NCBI GenBank assembly: GCA_963837695.1
Contig: CAWINZ010000005.1
Location: 1,488,001 to 1,552,000, forward strand
Length of the DNA stretch: 64,000 nt
Direction: 5' to 3'
DNA from: VRUE01 sp963837695
GTDB taxonomy: Bacteria; Actinomycetota; Thermoleophilia; Solirubrobacterales; 70-9
The position numbers and the translations under genes are program-made. How positions within the stretch are numbered: position 1 is the stretch's first letter; each line of letters begins with the position of its first letter. Under the pieces are notes generated by a model. That model made no database searches. It saw nothing but the letters and a program-made list of their open reading frames with translations, and was not told the origin of the DNA. Below are positions 15,400 to 22,699 of this stretch, in pieces.

Positions 15400-17568
15400 G
15401 TGACCCCCTCCTTCGGCTCCTACATCGGTGGCTGCCTGGCGACGATCGGCATCGTCTCGGCGCTCGGCCTCGGCGGCTACTGGCTGCGCCGCTGGATCGT
15501 GCCGGAGTTCTCCGGCGCCCTCGCGCGGCTGGGCGATGCGACGCTCGCCGTCGCGCTGCTGGTCATCTCACTCGAGCTGCTCGGCACGCTCAGCATCCTG
15601 CGTCTGGGGTGGATCGTCGTCGTCTGCATCGCGATCGGCCTCGGCGCCGCCTGGCTGGGCCGACGCATGGCGCCGCGGGTCACGGGCGAAATCGCGGCGC
15701 CGCGGGTGCAGACGGTCGCTCTCCTGCTCGCTCTAGGCGTCGCCTCCTTCACCGTCGCCGAGTGGACCTTCCCCTCGCAGCTCAGCCTCGACTACGGCAT
15801 GTTCGGCGGCGACACGACCTGGTACCACATGCCCTTCGCCGCGCGGATCGCACAGGAAGCGTCGACGGTCCACCTCCACTACACCGACCCGCTGCGCCTC
15901 GCGGCCTGGTTCTACCCGCAGAGCTCGGAGCTGGTCCACGCCGCCGGGATCGTCGTCTTCAAGTCCGACTGGCTCTCGCCGCTGATCAACCTGATCTGGC
16001 TGGCGATCGCCCTGCTCGCCGCCTGGTGCGTCGGCCGCCCGTACAAGGTCGGGCCGGCGACGCTGGTCGCCGGGGCGATCGTGCTCGACGCCGGGGTGAT
16101 GATCGAGACCCAACCGGGGGAGGGGCGCAACGACATCATGGGGCTCGCCTTCCTGATCGCCTTTGCCGCCTTCTTGATCAACGGCCATCAGCGCCGGGCG
16201 CCGAAGGAGGGCGCGGTCCAGGACGCGCCCGAGCATGACGCGCCGCTGCTCGACAAGGGCCCGCTGATCCTGGCCGGCGTCGCTGCCGGGCTCGCCGCCT
16301 CAGTCAAGCTCACCTTCCTCGTCCCAGTCGTGGCGATCTGGCTCGGCGTCGTCGTCTTCAGCGGCCGCGGGCGGCGATTGACGACGGCCTGGGTGCTCGG
16401 CCTCAGCACCTTCCTGGTCGGCGGCTACTGGTACGTGCGGGCTGCGATCAAGACCGGTGGGAATCCGATCCCTTCGACCGGCTTCGGGCCGTTGCACCTC
16501 CCCCGGCCCGATCAGATGCCGCTCGATCCGCGCCCGCGCTTCGCTGTCTCCCACTATCTCACCGACCCGACCATCTACCGGCGCTGGTTCTTCCCCCAGC
16601 TGGACAACGCCTTCGGCCCGCTCTGGCCGCTGATCCTGATCGTCGCCGTTGCCGCTGCCGTCTTCATCGCGGTGCGCTCGCGCAACCGGATCCTGCAGGT
16701 GATCGCGGCCGCGGCGTTGCTCACCGCCCTCGTCTACGTCTTCACCCCGCTCACTGCCGCCGGGCAGGAGGGCTCGCCGACGGGGTTCTTCACCAACACC
16801 CGCTATCTGGCCCCAGGCCTGGTGTTGGCGATGACGCTGCTGCCGATCGCCCGGCCGCTGCGCGCGCCCGATTCGCGCGCGCGGCTGACGCTGTACTTCT
16901 TGGTCGCGGTCTACGCGATCACGGTGCTGGCCACGCCGCGCTGGTACCCCGGCTACATCGTCGGCACCGTCTTCCTCACCCTGGCGCTGGTCTGGGCGCC
17001 CTCCGCACTGGCTCTGTTACGCGGGCGGCGGGCGGCCAGCCGCACCTACGTCGCAGTGGCCGCCGGGGGCGTGTTGTTGCTCGCCGTCGTGCTCGGCCGC
17101 GCGCAGGAGGTCCAGTACTACAACCAGCACTACACGCGCACGACTCCCTTCCTGCAGGACGGCGGGCCGCGCAAGGCCTACACCTTCGCCCGCGAACGGC
17201 ACGGGGCGAGGATCGGGATCGCCGGCTCGGGCGAGATCTTCTTCGGCCAGTACGGCTTCTACGGCGCCGACCTCGACAACTACGTCCAGTACATCGGCGC
17301 CGAAGGGCCCGACGGCACCTACCGGCTGGCGACCACCTGCCATCAGTTCCGTCGCCTGATCAACGAAGGCGAATACGACTTCTTAATTACCAGCAAGGCG
17401 ACCCAGGACTCTCCCGAGGCCGAATACTGGTACCCGGTCTACGCCTGGCTGAAAACCGACCCCGCGCTTGAACTCGTGGTCGAAGAGCCGGAAATAACCC
17501 CGCAGCCCGACTACGTCTTCAAGGTCAAGGGCAAGCTCGACACCAGCTGCGCCGACGTCGGCCACTGA
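15400..17568 (+). CDS. Large polytopic membrane protein, GT-C glycosyltransferase-like
   Basis: A 722-residue protein with about twelve hydrophobic helices and a soluble C-terminus. The acidic motif FGGDTTWYHMPFAARIAQ (about 137-154) sits in the first large external loop, where GT-C enzymes place a catalytic Asp. Later loops hold FYPQSSELVHA, again common in that fold. The C-terminal 120 residues resemble a small globular domain. It may transfer a lipid-linked sugar to a cell-envelope acceptor; no substrate can be named. It starts with GTG. Confidence 0.65.
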   Translation: MTPSFGSYIGGCLATIGIVSALGLGGYWLRRWIVPEFSGALARLGDATLAVALLVISLELLGTLSILRLGWIVVVCIAIGLGAAWLGRRMAPRVTGEIAAPRVQTVALLLALGVASFTVAEWTFPSQLSLDYGMFGGDTTWYHMPFAARIAQEASTVHLHYTDPLRLAAWFYPQSSELVHAAGIVVFKSDWLSPLINLIWLAIALLAAWCVGRPYKVGPATLVAGAIVLDAGVMIETQPGEGRNDIMGLAFLIAFAAFLINGHQRRAPKEGAVQDAPEHDAPLLDKGPLILAGVAAGLAASVKLTFLVPVVAIWLGVVVFSGRGRRLTTAWVLGLSTFLVGGYWYVRAAIKTGGNPIPSTGFGPLHLPRPDQMPLDPRPRFAVSHYLTDPTIYRRWFFPQLDNAFGPLWPLILIVAVAAAVFIAVRSRNRILQVIAAAALLTALVYVFTPLTAAGQEGSPTGFFTNTRYLAPGLVLAMTLLPIARPLRAPDSRARLTLYFLVAVYAITVLATPRWYPGYIVGTVFLTLALVWAPSALALLRGRRAASRTYVAVAAGGVLLLAVVLGRAQEVQYYNQHYTRTTPFLQDGGPRKAYTFARERHGARIGIAGSGEIFFGQYGFYGADLDNYVQYIGAEGPDGTYRLATTCHQFRRLINEGEYDFLITSKATQDSPEAEYWYPVYAWLKTDPALELVVEEPEITPQPDYVFKVKGKLDTSCADVGH

Positions 17569-17584
17569 GGCTGACGCACCTCTC

Positions 17585-18385
17585 TCAAGCCGGCGCCAGG
17601 GCGTGCTCGCGAACGAGCGCCGCGGAGCGCTCGGGCTGCTCCCACCAGAACATGTGCCCGATGTCCTCCAGCAGCTGCGGCTCGACCGAGAGCAGCGCCG
17701 CGATCTGAATCCCGTTGTTGACGCCGAGCAGACGGTCCTGCGTGCCGTGGATGACCTGGGTGGGGGCATCGATCCCGGCGAGGCGGGCGCTGCTGTCGTG
17801 GGCGGCGCAGGCCTGCATCTGTTGGACGATCACCTCGCGAGGCGCGGGCAGGGCGCTCGCCATCGCGCAGAACTCCGCAAAGCGGCTCTCCTCCTCGCGG
17901 AAGGCGGGGGAGAGGTTGATCTCCCACATCGCGCGGAAGACCTGCTCGCGCTCGCCGGAGGCCATCGCCGCCGCCAGCATCTGTAGATCCGCGGGGTCCA
18001 TCAGCGTCCCCTCCGGACCCCCACAGTAGGTCGCGCCGATGGTCAGGCTGCGAATCCGCTCGGGGTGGGCGAGCGCCAGCTCCTGGGCGATCATCCCGCC
18101 CATCGAGATGCCGACGATGTGAGCGCGCTCGAGCTCGAGCGCGTCGAGCAGCGCCGCGACGTCACCGGCGAGGTCGGCGGTGGTGAACGGCATCTGTGCC
18201 GTCCCGGAAAGGCCCATTCCCCGGTTGTCGAAGACGATGCAATCGAAGCTCTCCTCGAGCGGAGCGAGGAAGGGACGGCCCCAGGCCATGTGGGTGGCGC
18301 TCATTCCCTGGATCAGCAGCATCGGCTCGCCGCTCCCGGCGCGCAGGTAGTGAAGCTCGGTGCCTCCCGCATCGATGCTCGGCAT
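17585..18385 (-). CDS. Alpha/beta-fold hydrolase
   Basis: A 266-residue hydrolase. The nucleophile elbow GISMGG places Ser94, the acid is in GTQDRLLG, and the catalytic His is in IGHMFWWEQPE. The DNRGMGLSG segment is typical of esterase and lactonase relatives of the 3-oxoadipate enol-lactonase group. The start at 18385 gives the conserved N-terminus MPSIDAGGTELHYLRAGSGEP; the frame stays open for 34 codons upstream without family similarity. Confidence 0.87.
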   Translation of the reverse strand: MPSIDAGGTELHYLRAGSGEPMLLIQGMSATHMAWGRPFLAPLEESFDCIVFDNRGMGLSGTAQMPFTTADLAGDVAALLDALELERAHIVGISMGGMIAQELALAHPERIRSLTIGATYCGGPEGTLMDPADLQMLAAAMASGEREQVFRAMWEINLSPAFREEESRFAEFCAMASALPAPREVIVQQMQACAAHDSSARLAGIDAPTQVIHGTQDRLLGVNNGIQIAALLSVEPQLLEDIGHMFWWEQPERSAALVREHALAPA

Positions 18386-18489
18386 CGAGCGCGATCCTAC
18401 GGAGGTGGCATGCTGCGCGCGTGATTCGTGAGCTTCTCCCCGCGGAGACCGCCCGCTACGCCAAGTAGGGCCGTAATCTAAGCGCACCT

Positions 18490-18562
18490 GCCCCCGTAGC
18501 TCAGTGGACAGAGCGACGGCCTTCTAAGCCGTGGGTCGCTGGTTCGAATCCAGCCGGGGGTA
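18490..18562 (+). tRNA. tRNA-Arg (UCU)
   Basis: Complete 73-nt cloverleaf. Acceptor GCCCCCG pairs with CGGGGGT (one G-U pair), discriminator A. The anticodon stem ACGGC/GCCGT encloses CTTCTAA with anticodon TCT. The T-arm is GGTTCGAATCC. The next gene's stop codon starts at the base after the discriminator, as expected if DNA was inserted exactly at the tRNA 3' end. Degenerate copies of the 3' end recur downstream (see the repeats at 21157, 22632, 24079 and 25490). Confidence 0.95.
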
Positions 18563-18961
18563 CTACGTGCCGACCTCGGGCTGTTCGCCGTCGGTTAGAA
18601 GCTCTTCGATGGCGACGATGAATCTCGCCGCTCCCTCGATGTATTCGGACGCCTCTTCGGCAGTCGGCGGTGCGGCCTCATAGTCGCCTTTTTCTCGGGC
18701 GGCCTTTGCTCTCCGGGCGAGCGCGCTCAGCCCTTGATCGAAATTCCCCGTCGCCACGAAAGCGGCGCTGAAGAGAGTCCAGGTGCCGGTGTGGGTCTTA
18801 GCGTGCTCATCCTGCTCTGACAGCGCGGCCCGAGCCGCGTTGAGCATCGCGTAGTAGGCGGAGCTCGCCGCGGCTGCCGGATGCCCCGACTCGATGACTT
18901 CTTGGGCAACTGCCAGGCGGTCGCGCGCCTGCTCCATGAACTCCTCCGAACGCGGCGTCAT
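18563..18961 (-). CDS. HEPN-domain protein (MNT/HEPN toxin-antitoxin pair)
   Basis: A 132-residue helical protein. Helix 1 is SEEFMEQARDRLAVAQEVIE, followed by AAASSAYYAMLNAARAAL and the HEPN-like segment AKTHTGTWTLFSAAFV. HEPN proteins of this type are RNases or RNA-binding toxins neutralised by a partner nucleotidyltransferase. The gene overlaps that partner (18958-19350) by four bases. Its stop codon touches the tRNA-Arg 3' end. Toxic activity is inferred from pairing. Confidence 0.8.
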   Translation of the reverse strand: MTPRSEEFMEQARDRLAVAQEVIESGHPAAAASSAYYAMLNAARAALSEQDEHAKTHTGTWTLFSAAFVATGNFDQGLSALARRAKAAREKGDYEAAPPTAEEASEYIEGAARFIVAIEELLTDGEQPEVGT

Positions 18962-19350
18962 TCCAGCGCGCTCCCGGCCAGGATCACCTTGTCTCGATCG
19001 ACCTCCTGAATGAAGAACGACTCGATCTCGCGTCGCCGCCGCAGCCACTCGGGGTCGAAGACGTGGACTGAGTAGGTGAACGGGCTCTCATCCTCCGCCA
19101 GCGCCGCAGCTTCGCTCAGGTCCATTGCGAGGCGTCGCTGGTCTTCGCGGTTTCCCTTGGCGATGACCAGCAGATCAACGTCGGAGTCCTGGCGGGGGGT
19201 CTCCCCTCGCGCACGAGAGCCATAGAGCCACAGCCCGCGCAGATCGTCTCCGAGCGCATCGTCCATCATCGCGACAAAGCGCTGCACGGTATTGCGCTCC
19301 GCCTCAGACAGCGCGGCGCGGGCAAGTCGATCTTCGAGTTGGGCGACCAT
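18958..19350 (-). CDS. MNT-type nucleotidyltransferase antitoxin
   Basis: A 130-residue minimal nucleotidyltransferase. The signature is complete: GSRARGE (Gly44-Ser45) followed by Asp57 and Asp59 in DSDVDLLVIA. Partner MNT enzymes can AMP-ylate the HEPN toxin. Start MVAQLEDRLARAALSEAE at 19350 is chosen because the fold begins there; the open frame further upstream runs into the tRNA-like repeat at 19512 and is not family sequence. It overlaps the HEPN gene by ATGA. Confidence 0.83.
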   Translation of the reverse strand: MVAQLEDRLARAALSEAERNTVQRFVAMMDDALGDDLRGLWLYGSRARGETPRQDSDVDLLVIAKGNREDQRRLAMDLSEAAALAEDESPFTYSVHVFDPEWLRRRREIESFFIQEVDRDKVILAGSALE

Positions 19351-19768
19351 CTCCCTCAGGATACGGCGACGACGGACGGCGCTCGGAAACTTTGTCCCGA
19401 GATTTGTCCCCGACTCCACCGAACTCAGCCGAACGGAATCGAACTCCTTGGACTGGGAGGCACTAGATCGACCGCAAACGGACTTCCAGAGCCAATTCTC
19501 AGTCCGGAAACCGGGGTTCGAATCCCCGTAGCGGTACTTGGGCAAGACCTCTTGACGGTGGTCGAACCAGGGAGGATGCCGAATGGCCTTGGAGTCGTTT
19601 CGGCTGCGAGCCCTGCGAAGATCTCTTGCCGATGATCATCAGTCGCGACACGCCATGGAACGCGATGCTATGCGAGGGCGAGCGCGAGGCCACCGAGGAG
19701 GAGGTCGCAGTCTTGGAGGCCGAACACGACCCGTTTCTGCCTGGTGATGGCGAGGGGTAGCCCGCGAC
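19351..19768. other. Intergenic stretch between accessory modules
   Basis: 418 bases without a recognisable gene. It holds a T-arm-like sequence GGTTCGAATCC at 19514-19524 with no matching 5' half of a tRNA, the boundary repeat at 19536-19569, and a short plus-strand frame at 19632-19760. That frame encodes 42 acidic residues (MIISRDTPWNAMLCEGERE, then EEEVAVLEAEHDPFLPG) that could be the tail of a lost gene. I do not recognise it. Confidence 0.5.
19536..19569 (+). repeat. Cassette boundary repeat, part b, copy 1
   Basis: 34 bases ending GACGGTGGTCGAACCA. It is closely similar to 21183-21216 and more distantly to 24123-24156, all in the same orientation. It follows a T-arm-like sequence, as the other copies follow the part-a repeats. 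It marks the junction between the HEPN/MNT module and the first AAA+ ATPase module. Confidence 0.65.
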
Positions 19769-21040
19769 CTATTCGTCGGCGGGGGTCCACGGAGCCGACA
19801 CCGGTAGCGCCCACAGTCCCTTCCCGAAGGACAGCGTTTCAGACCCGGTATGCACAACGGCACCGAGCTTGAATCGCACCCCTAGCTTGTCTTGAAGGTG
19901 GCGAAGAGCGCTGAAATCACGGGACCGCGCAGTGGCTCCCAACTTGACCTCGATAGCGCATACCGACCCGTCTCCTCTCTCGATCAGGATGTCGACCTCG
20001 CGTCCGCCAGCCGTTCGGAGATGATGGATGCGGACGTTGGCCTGCGCCCATGCAGCCTGCTTGACGAGCTCCATTGCCACGAAGTTCTCAAACAGGGCCC
20101 CGGCGAGTGCTGTCTCGTCTTCTTCGAACCGGACCCGGTCATAGTCGAGCAGCTGGCAGGCCAGGCCGGTGTCAGGCAGCCAGATCTTCGGCGCCTTGAT
20201 CAGACGTTGACCGATATTCCGGCTCCATGCCCTGGCGCGGATCAGCAGGAACAGCTGCTCGAGCAGCGCGAGGTAGCGTTGCACCGTGGGACGGCTCATG
20301 CCCGCGTCGCGGGCGATCCCGGTGGGGGAGAGCAGGCCCGAGATTCGGGCGGCGGCCAGGCGGAGGAGCGTGGGGAGCTCGTCGAGCTGTTGGGCATTGC
20401 GGACGAGGTCTCGCACATCGCGCTCCAGGGTCATCGCAACGTACTCCTCGAACCAGCGTCCGCGCCTGCGTGGGTCCCGGCGTGCGACAGCTTCGGGATA
20501 ACCACCCGTGGAAAGCGCGTCAGCGATCGCCGAGCGGCCGATCGGCGCGTTTGCGATCTGGACCACTCGACCAGCGAAGAAGTCGTCGATGAACGTCTCT
20601 CGGCGGCCGAGGAGCTCACCCTGGGAGAGAGGCCAGAGGGGCACCCGCTCTGCTCGTCCCACGAGAGACTCGGAGATGCGAAGCGTCGTCCAGACGTTTG
20701 CCGAGCCGGTGAGCATGAACATCCCCGCCGGCCGTTCTCCGCCAGCGCGCGCACGGTCGACTCGGGCCTTGATCGCGGGTAGCAGCGCCGGCGCCTTCTG
20801 GAACTCGTCGATACAGAGGGGCAGCGTCGCGTTCTCGACGAAGCCCGTGGGGTCCTCGTTGGCCGCTCCGCGGGGTCCATCGTCGTCGAGGGTCACGTAG
20901 CGCGCACCCCGCTCTTCGGCAACCATGGACGCGAGCGTGCTCTTGCCAGCCTGGCGAGGACCGACGACGATAGCCACGGGCGTGTCGTCGAGGGCTGCGT
21001 CGAGTCCGGCCTTGATATGCCTTCGGTAGAGATCAGCCAT
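19769..21040 (-). CDS. AAA+ ATPase with C-terminal DUF4143, copy 1
   Basis: A 423-residue ATPase. Walker A GPRQAGKST is at 27-35 and Walker B LPLCIDEF at 73-80; LTGSANVWTTLRISESLVGR is the sensor region. An HTH-like segment (ARDAGMSRPTVQRYLALLEQL) precedes the C-terminal DUF4143. That domain holds GGREVDILIERGDG and AIEVKLGA, a PD-(D/E)XK nuclease-like pattern. It is almost identical to 22700-23971, including the promoter repeats. Such proteins are common in accessory regions and of unclear role; defence or addiction is possible. Confidence 0.87.
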   Translation of the reverse strand: MADLYRRHIKAGLDAALDDTPVAIVVGPRQAGKSTLASMVAEERGARYVTLDDDGPRGAANEDPTGFVENATLPLCIDEFQKAPALLPAIKARVDRARAGGERPAGMFMLTGSANVWTTLRISESLVGRAERVPLWPLSQGELLGRRETFIDDFFAGRVVQIANAPIGRSAIADALSTGGYPEAVARRDPRRRGRWFEEYVAMTLERDVRDLVRNAQQLDELPTLLRLAAARISGLLSPTGIARDAGMSRPTVQRYLALLEQLFLLIRARAWSRNIGQRLIKAPKIWLPDTGLACQLLDYDRVRFEEDETALAGALFENFVAMELVKQAAWAQANVRIHHLRTAGGREVDILIERGDGSVCAIEVKLGATARSRDFSALRHLQDKLGVRFKLGAVVHTGSETLSFGKGLWALPVSAPWTPADE

Positions 21041-21099
21041 CTGACAATCGCTCAGATTATAGCTGACAAACGCTCAGAATCAGCCTGACAATCGCTCAG
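21041..21099 (-). promoter_or_regulatory. Promoter with three 22-bp-period operator repeats (ATPase copy 1)
   Basis: Three 15-bp units CTGACAATCGCTCAG (21041-21055), CTGACAAACGCTCAG (21063-21077) and CTGACAATCGCTCAG (21085-21099) are spaced exactly 22 bases apart. Each is a dyad CTGA-N7-TCAG. A perfect -10 box TATAAT is read on the minus strand at 21061-21056, between units, and the ATG follows at 21040. The first unit touches the start codon, so bound regulator would block both RNA polymerase and translation initiation. Confidence 0.8.
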
Positions 21100-21156
21100 C
21101 TCGTTTTCCCAGTCCCGGCTCCAGCGACACCGGCTCGGCGCCGATCCGCGCTACGC

Positions 21157-21183
21157 GGTTCGAGTTATGTCTGGCCGGGGGTA
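21157..21183 (+). repeat. Cassette boundary repeat, part a, copy 1 (tRNA-3'-like)
   Basis: 27 bases starting GGTTCGAGTTATGTCT and ending GGCCGGGGGTA. The first seven and last ten bases match the tRNA-Arg 3' end (GGTTCGA at 18541 and GCCGGGGGTA at 18553-18562). Same-length relatives lie at 22632, 24079 and 25490. Upstream, GATCCGCGCTAC is shared with the copy at 24079. Confidence 0.7.
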
Positions 21184-21216
21184 TTTGGGCAAGGTCGATT
21201 GATGGTGGTCGAACCA
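21183..21216 (+). repeat. Cassette boundary repeat, part b, copy 2
   Basis: 34 bases ending GATGGTGGTCGAACCA, similar to 19536-19569 and 24123-24156. It abuts the part-a repeat, forming a composite of about 60 bases at the junction between ATPase copy 1 and the RES/Xre module. Confidence 0.65.
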
Positions 21217-21236
21217 TGTTGCAGGAAGCGAGCCCG

Positions 21237-21758
21237 TCAGCCAGTAGGACGGGGTGGCGGAGTTCGCTGGATGGCGGGTGGTGGAAGCGCCCTCACGCCG
21301 TCAACCTCTTCGCTTTCGCGGAAGAGACAGAGGATCTCGCCGCTTCCCGGCCTCGCTGCGCTAACGGCTCGCAGTCCTGTCCATCCTTCGGTATGGAACT
21401 GCTCGCCGACTTTCTGAAAAGCCGGCCATCCATGGCGGCGGGGCAGGGGCACGGCGAGTCCGACCCGCGCCAGCTGGGACTCGCTTCGCAGGTCGGCGAT
21501 TCCATCAACATCAACCTCGAAGCTCCATAGGTCTCGCGGCAGCTGGTCGGCGGGTCGCAGCGCCAGCTCGTCGATCTGACGGTACCACTCGGCCCAAGCT
21601 GTCTCGCGCGAGTCGGCGAGGTAGAAGCCAGCGACCTCAGAGCCGCGCTGCCAGCGCCCGTCGGGCGGCGGCTCCGAGCGCCACCAGACCGAGCCGCGGT
21701 GGGGGAGATGGCGGTACCAGACGCCCTCGACGCCGATGCGGTCGACGTCGAGCGCCAA
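21237..21758 (-). CDS. RES-domain toxin
   Basis: A 173-residue RES-family protein; related toxins degrade NAD+. Landmarks include WYRHLP near the N-terminus (Arg), GFYLADSRETAWAEWYR (Glu) and a later Ser-containing ELYDGADLRSES-like stretch. It starts with TTG at 21758, three bases after the Xre antitoxin's stop. The C-terminus is Pro/Arg-rich. The pair is a standard RES-Xre type II toxin-antitoxin operon, antitoxin first. Confidence 0.82.
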   Translation of the reverse strand: MALDVDRIGVEGVWYRHLPHRGSVWWRSEPPPDGRWQRGSEVAGFYLADSRETAWAEWYRQIDELALRPADQLPRDLWSFEVDVDGIADLRSESQLARVGLAVPLPRRHGWPAFQKVGEQFHTEGWTGLRAVSAARPGSGEILCLFRESEEVDGVRALPPPAIQRTPPPRPTG

Positions 21759-21761
21759 GGC

Positions 21762-22103
21762 TCAGGTCGCGACCGGTTCCTCGAGCGCGGAGACGATCCG
21801 CGCCACGCGCAGGTACTCGCCTCCGGAGATCAACTCGATCGGCTTTCTGTCATCGAGCGCGGGGACCGGCTTGTTCATCCAGACTGGGATGTACTCCGGG
21901 TCCATCACCCGCAGCAACCGCTCGCTGATCGAGGAAAGCTCGGCGATCCGCTGCGCGCGCGTTCCCGAGGGAATGCGCTTCAATGCCACCCAGGCCCGAG
22001 CGGTGCTCGGCGCGGCGCCGGTGGCTGCGGCGATGTCCTCGGAGCTGAGATGGGCCTCGTCATGGATGAAGGCCGCCTCTTTGGCGAATGCAGGTGAAGA
22101 CAC
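21762..22103 (-). CDS. Xre/MbcA-type antitoxin of the RES toxin
   Basis: A 113-residue antitoxin. An HTH region (LSSEDIAAATGAAPSTARAWV) is followed by the C-terminal toxin-binding domain with WMNKPVPALDDRKPIELI and SGGEYLRVARIVSALEE. This is the domain order of RES-associated Xre proteins. The start is placed at GTG 22103 (VSSPAFAKEAAFIHDEAH); a TACAAT box about 11 bases upstream fits a short-leader promoter. Confidence 0.78.
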   Translation of the reverse strand: MSSPAFAKEAAFIHDEAHLSSEDIAAATGAAPSTARAWVALKRIPSGTRAQRIAELSSISERLLRVMDPEYIPVWMNKPVPALDDRKPIELISGGEYLRVARIVSALEEPVAT

Positions 22104-22167
22104 GAGCGCAATTGTAGCGCATTTGTATAACAGCGTACGGACGCGCGCTAGCGCGCCAGCGAGCGCA

Positions 22168-22227
22168 GGCCAGCCGCTCGCCGACACCGTCGAGGGCTCC
22201 AAGCATCCCAACATGAAGGAGCTGCGG
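22168..22227 (+). pseudogene. Remnant of a HigB/Gp49-like toxin gene
   Basis: Twenty codons reading GQPLADTVEGSKHPNMKELR. This is the central block of Gp49/RelE-like HigB toxins, where it is followed by a conserved RPPS-type segment. Here it runs straight into the antitoxin gene, so both ends of the toxin are missing. The frame is continuous with the HigA-like reading frame, consistent with an internal deletion. Confidence 0.6.
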
Positions 22228-22239
22228 ATAACCCAAACG

Positions 22240-22578
22240 ATGCAGAAAAGAAAGCCGTTCAGCGAGCTAAGCAAGGAAGTCAGAAAGCGCCCCGGCGCCG
22301 CCAATGAGATCGACGCGCGCAAACGTGCGATCGTTTCCGCGGTTCGTCTTGCCGAGTTGCGGCAGCAGATCGGCAAGACGCAGACCGAGCTTGCCCAGGT
22401 TCTGGAGATGACCCAGGCCAACGTCTCCCGGATCGAGCACACGGAGAACCTCTACCTGCGCACGCTGACCGACTACGTGGGCGCCCTCGGCGGCCATATC
22501 GAGGTCAACGCCGTCTTCGACGACGACGTCGTGCCGCTCGGTCTGGTCGAGCAGGACCGGGGCTCAGCCGCAGCCTGA
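22240..22578 (+). CDS. HigA-like XRE antitoxin, orphan
   Basis: A 112-residue XRE protein. MQKRKPFSELSKEVRKRPGA is the usual N-terminus of HigB-partner antitoxins, followed by the HTH (KTQTELAQVLEMTQANVSRIEH) and the C-terminal YLRTLTDYVGALGGHIEV. The upstream ATG at 22213 belongs to the toxin remnant. It is the only plus-strand gene of this island. Without a toxin it may act as a free repressor or an anti-addiction factor. Confidence 0.78.
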   Translation: MQKRKPFSELSKEVRKRPGAANEIDARKRAIVSAVRLAELRQQIGKTQTELAQVLEMTQANVSRIEHTENLYLRTLTDYVGALGGHIEVNAVFDDDVVPLGLVEQDRGSAAA

Positions 22579-22631
22579 GCCCCAATCACCGCGAAACCGC
22601 GCTACCGCGCCAGCTGTGATTCGAGCGGCAC

Positions 22632-22658
22632 AGTTCGACTTATGTCTCGCTGGGGGCA
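22632..22658 (+). repeat. Cassette boundary repeat, part a, copy 2
   Basis: 27 bases, AGTTCGACTTATGTCTCGC then TGGGGGCA. Same length and spacing as the copies at 21157, 24079 and 25490. It sits between the HigA gene and ATPase copy 2. Only a weak match to the part-b repeat follows (GTGATCGAACA). Confidence 0.65.
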
Positions 22659-22699
22659 CTGACCGCACCGGTGATCGAACAGCTGGCCCAACCCGCGAT

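Noticed and set aside
19480..19540. tRNA gene at the T-arm-like sequence GGTTCGAATCCCC
   Set aside because: No matching 5' acceptor strand or anticodon arm is present; acceptor pairing would need a 5' end beginning ACCGCTA, which is not found.
21041..21099. Short regularly spaced repeats as a possible CRISPR array
   Set aside because: Only three 15-bp units, 7-base unique spacers, dyad symmetry, and a position at a promoter. They fit an operator, not CRISPR.
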